Assembly (NCBI GenBank): GCA_945948775.1
Contig: CAMFCK010000036.1
Span: 1 to 7,328 of the forward strand
Reading direction: 5' to 3'
DNA: 7,328 nucleotides
Source: an uncultured Clostridia bacterium
GTDB lineage: Bacteria > Bacillota > Clostridia > UBA1381
Position numbers and translations under genes: made by a program. Position 1 is the stretch's first letter, and each line of letters opens with the position of its first letter. The notes under the pieces were generated by a model that worked only from the letters and a program-made list of their open reading frames with translations, had not been told where the DNA came from and searched no databases. This document shows, piece after piece, positions 6,048 to 7,328 of this stretch.

Positions 6048-7166
<1,119 letters not shown>

Positions 7167-7328
7167 AAGGATACAACTCCTGCGCAGATCATTGCTGCAT
7201 TCAAAAACACCGAGAAGAAGCACTTTACCATCGGTATTGTGGATGATGTGACCAACCTGTCCCTGCCCATCGGTGAGAACCCGATCACCACCCCCGCTTC
7301 CACCCTCAACTGCAAGTTCTGGGGTCTG
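7167..7328 (+). pseudogene. nifJ: Continuation of PFOR reading frame beyond the TGA (partial)
   Basis: The 54 codons after the TGA stay in frame with the preceding gene and read KDTTPAQIIAAF (next to the TGA), HFTIGIVDDVTNLSLPIGEN and TTPASTLNCKFWGL, the expected end of domain II leading into domain III. No new start codon with a ribosome binding site is seen, so this part would be translated only if the TGA were absent or read through. From 7206 the third codon positions change sharply: 33 of 41 codons end in G or C and none in A, against 14 of the 42 codons just before. It runs off the right edge. Whether it is a real lesion, a sequencing error or a join to a different genome cannot be told here. 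Confidence 0.7.

Overview
The window reads as a piece of chromosome from an endospore-forming anaerobic member of the Bacillota, most likely a clostridium. The reasons are a clear sporulation sigma-G gene, a single-chain pyruvate:ferredoxin oxidoreductase (PFOR), a T-box leader in front of an aminoacyl-tRNA synthetase gene, strong AGGAGG-type ribosome binding sites and AT-rich intergenic DNA. I cannot name the species. Everything up to about 5745 lies on the minus strand; the PFOR gene at the right edge is divergent. Both edges cut a gene.

Layout from left to right. (1) Positions 1-133 hold the first 44 codons of a threonyl-tRNA synthetase that starts directly in the editing domain, with no N-terminal TGS domain. 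(2) Positions 181-472 hold its promoter and a complete T-box attenuator with an ACC (Thr) specifier, a canonical antiterminator and a terminator. (3) Positions 481-2966 are a two-gene unit: a plant-type glutamate-cysteine ligase translationally coupled to an ATP-grasp ligase of glutathionylspermidine-synthase character. Together they look like a two-step pathway to gamma-Glu-Cys and then a gamma-Glu-Cys-X product (glutathione or another small thiol). (4) Positions 3063-4927 are a compact GntR(YtrA-type)/ABC ATPase/ABC-2 permease operon, with a perfect 13-bp inverted repeat lying over its own -10 box. (5) Positions 4978-5745 encode sigma-G, ending in a strong hairpin terminator. (6) Positions 5746-6065 are a divergent AT-rich intergenic region with a good extended -10 promoter for PFOR. 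(7) From 6066 to the edge runs the N-terminal third of PFOR, broken by one in-frame TGA at 7164-7166.

The points most worth a second look are the ligase pair, the in-frame TGA in PFOR, an abrupt codon-usage change about 40 bases after it (possible recombination or assembly join), the TGS-less ThrRS, and an extra alternating hairpin segment in the T-box leader. No mobile element, CRISPR array, tRNA or rRNA is visible.
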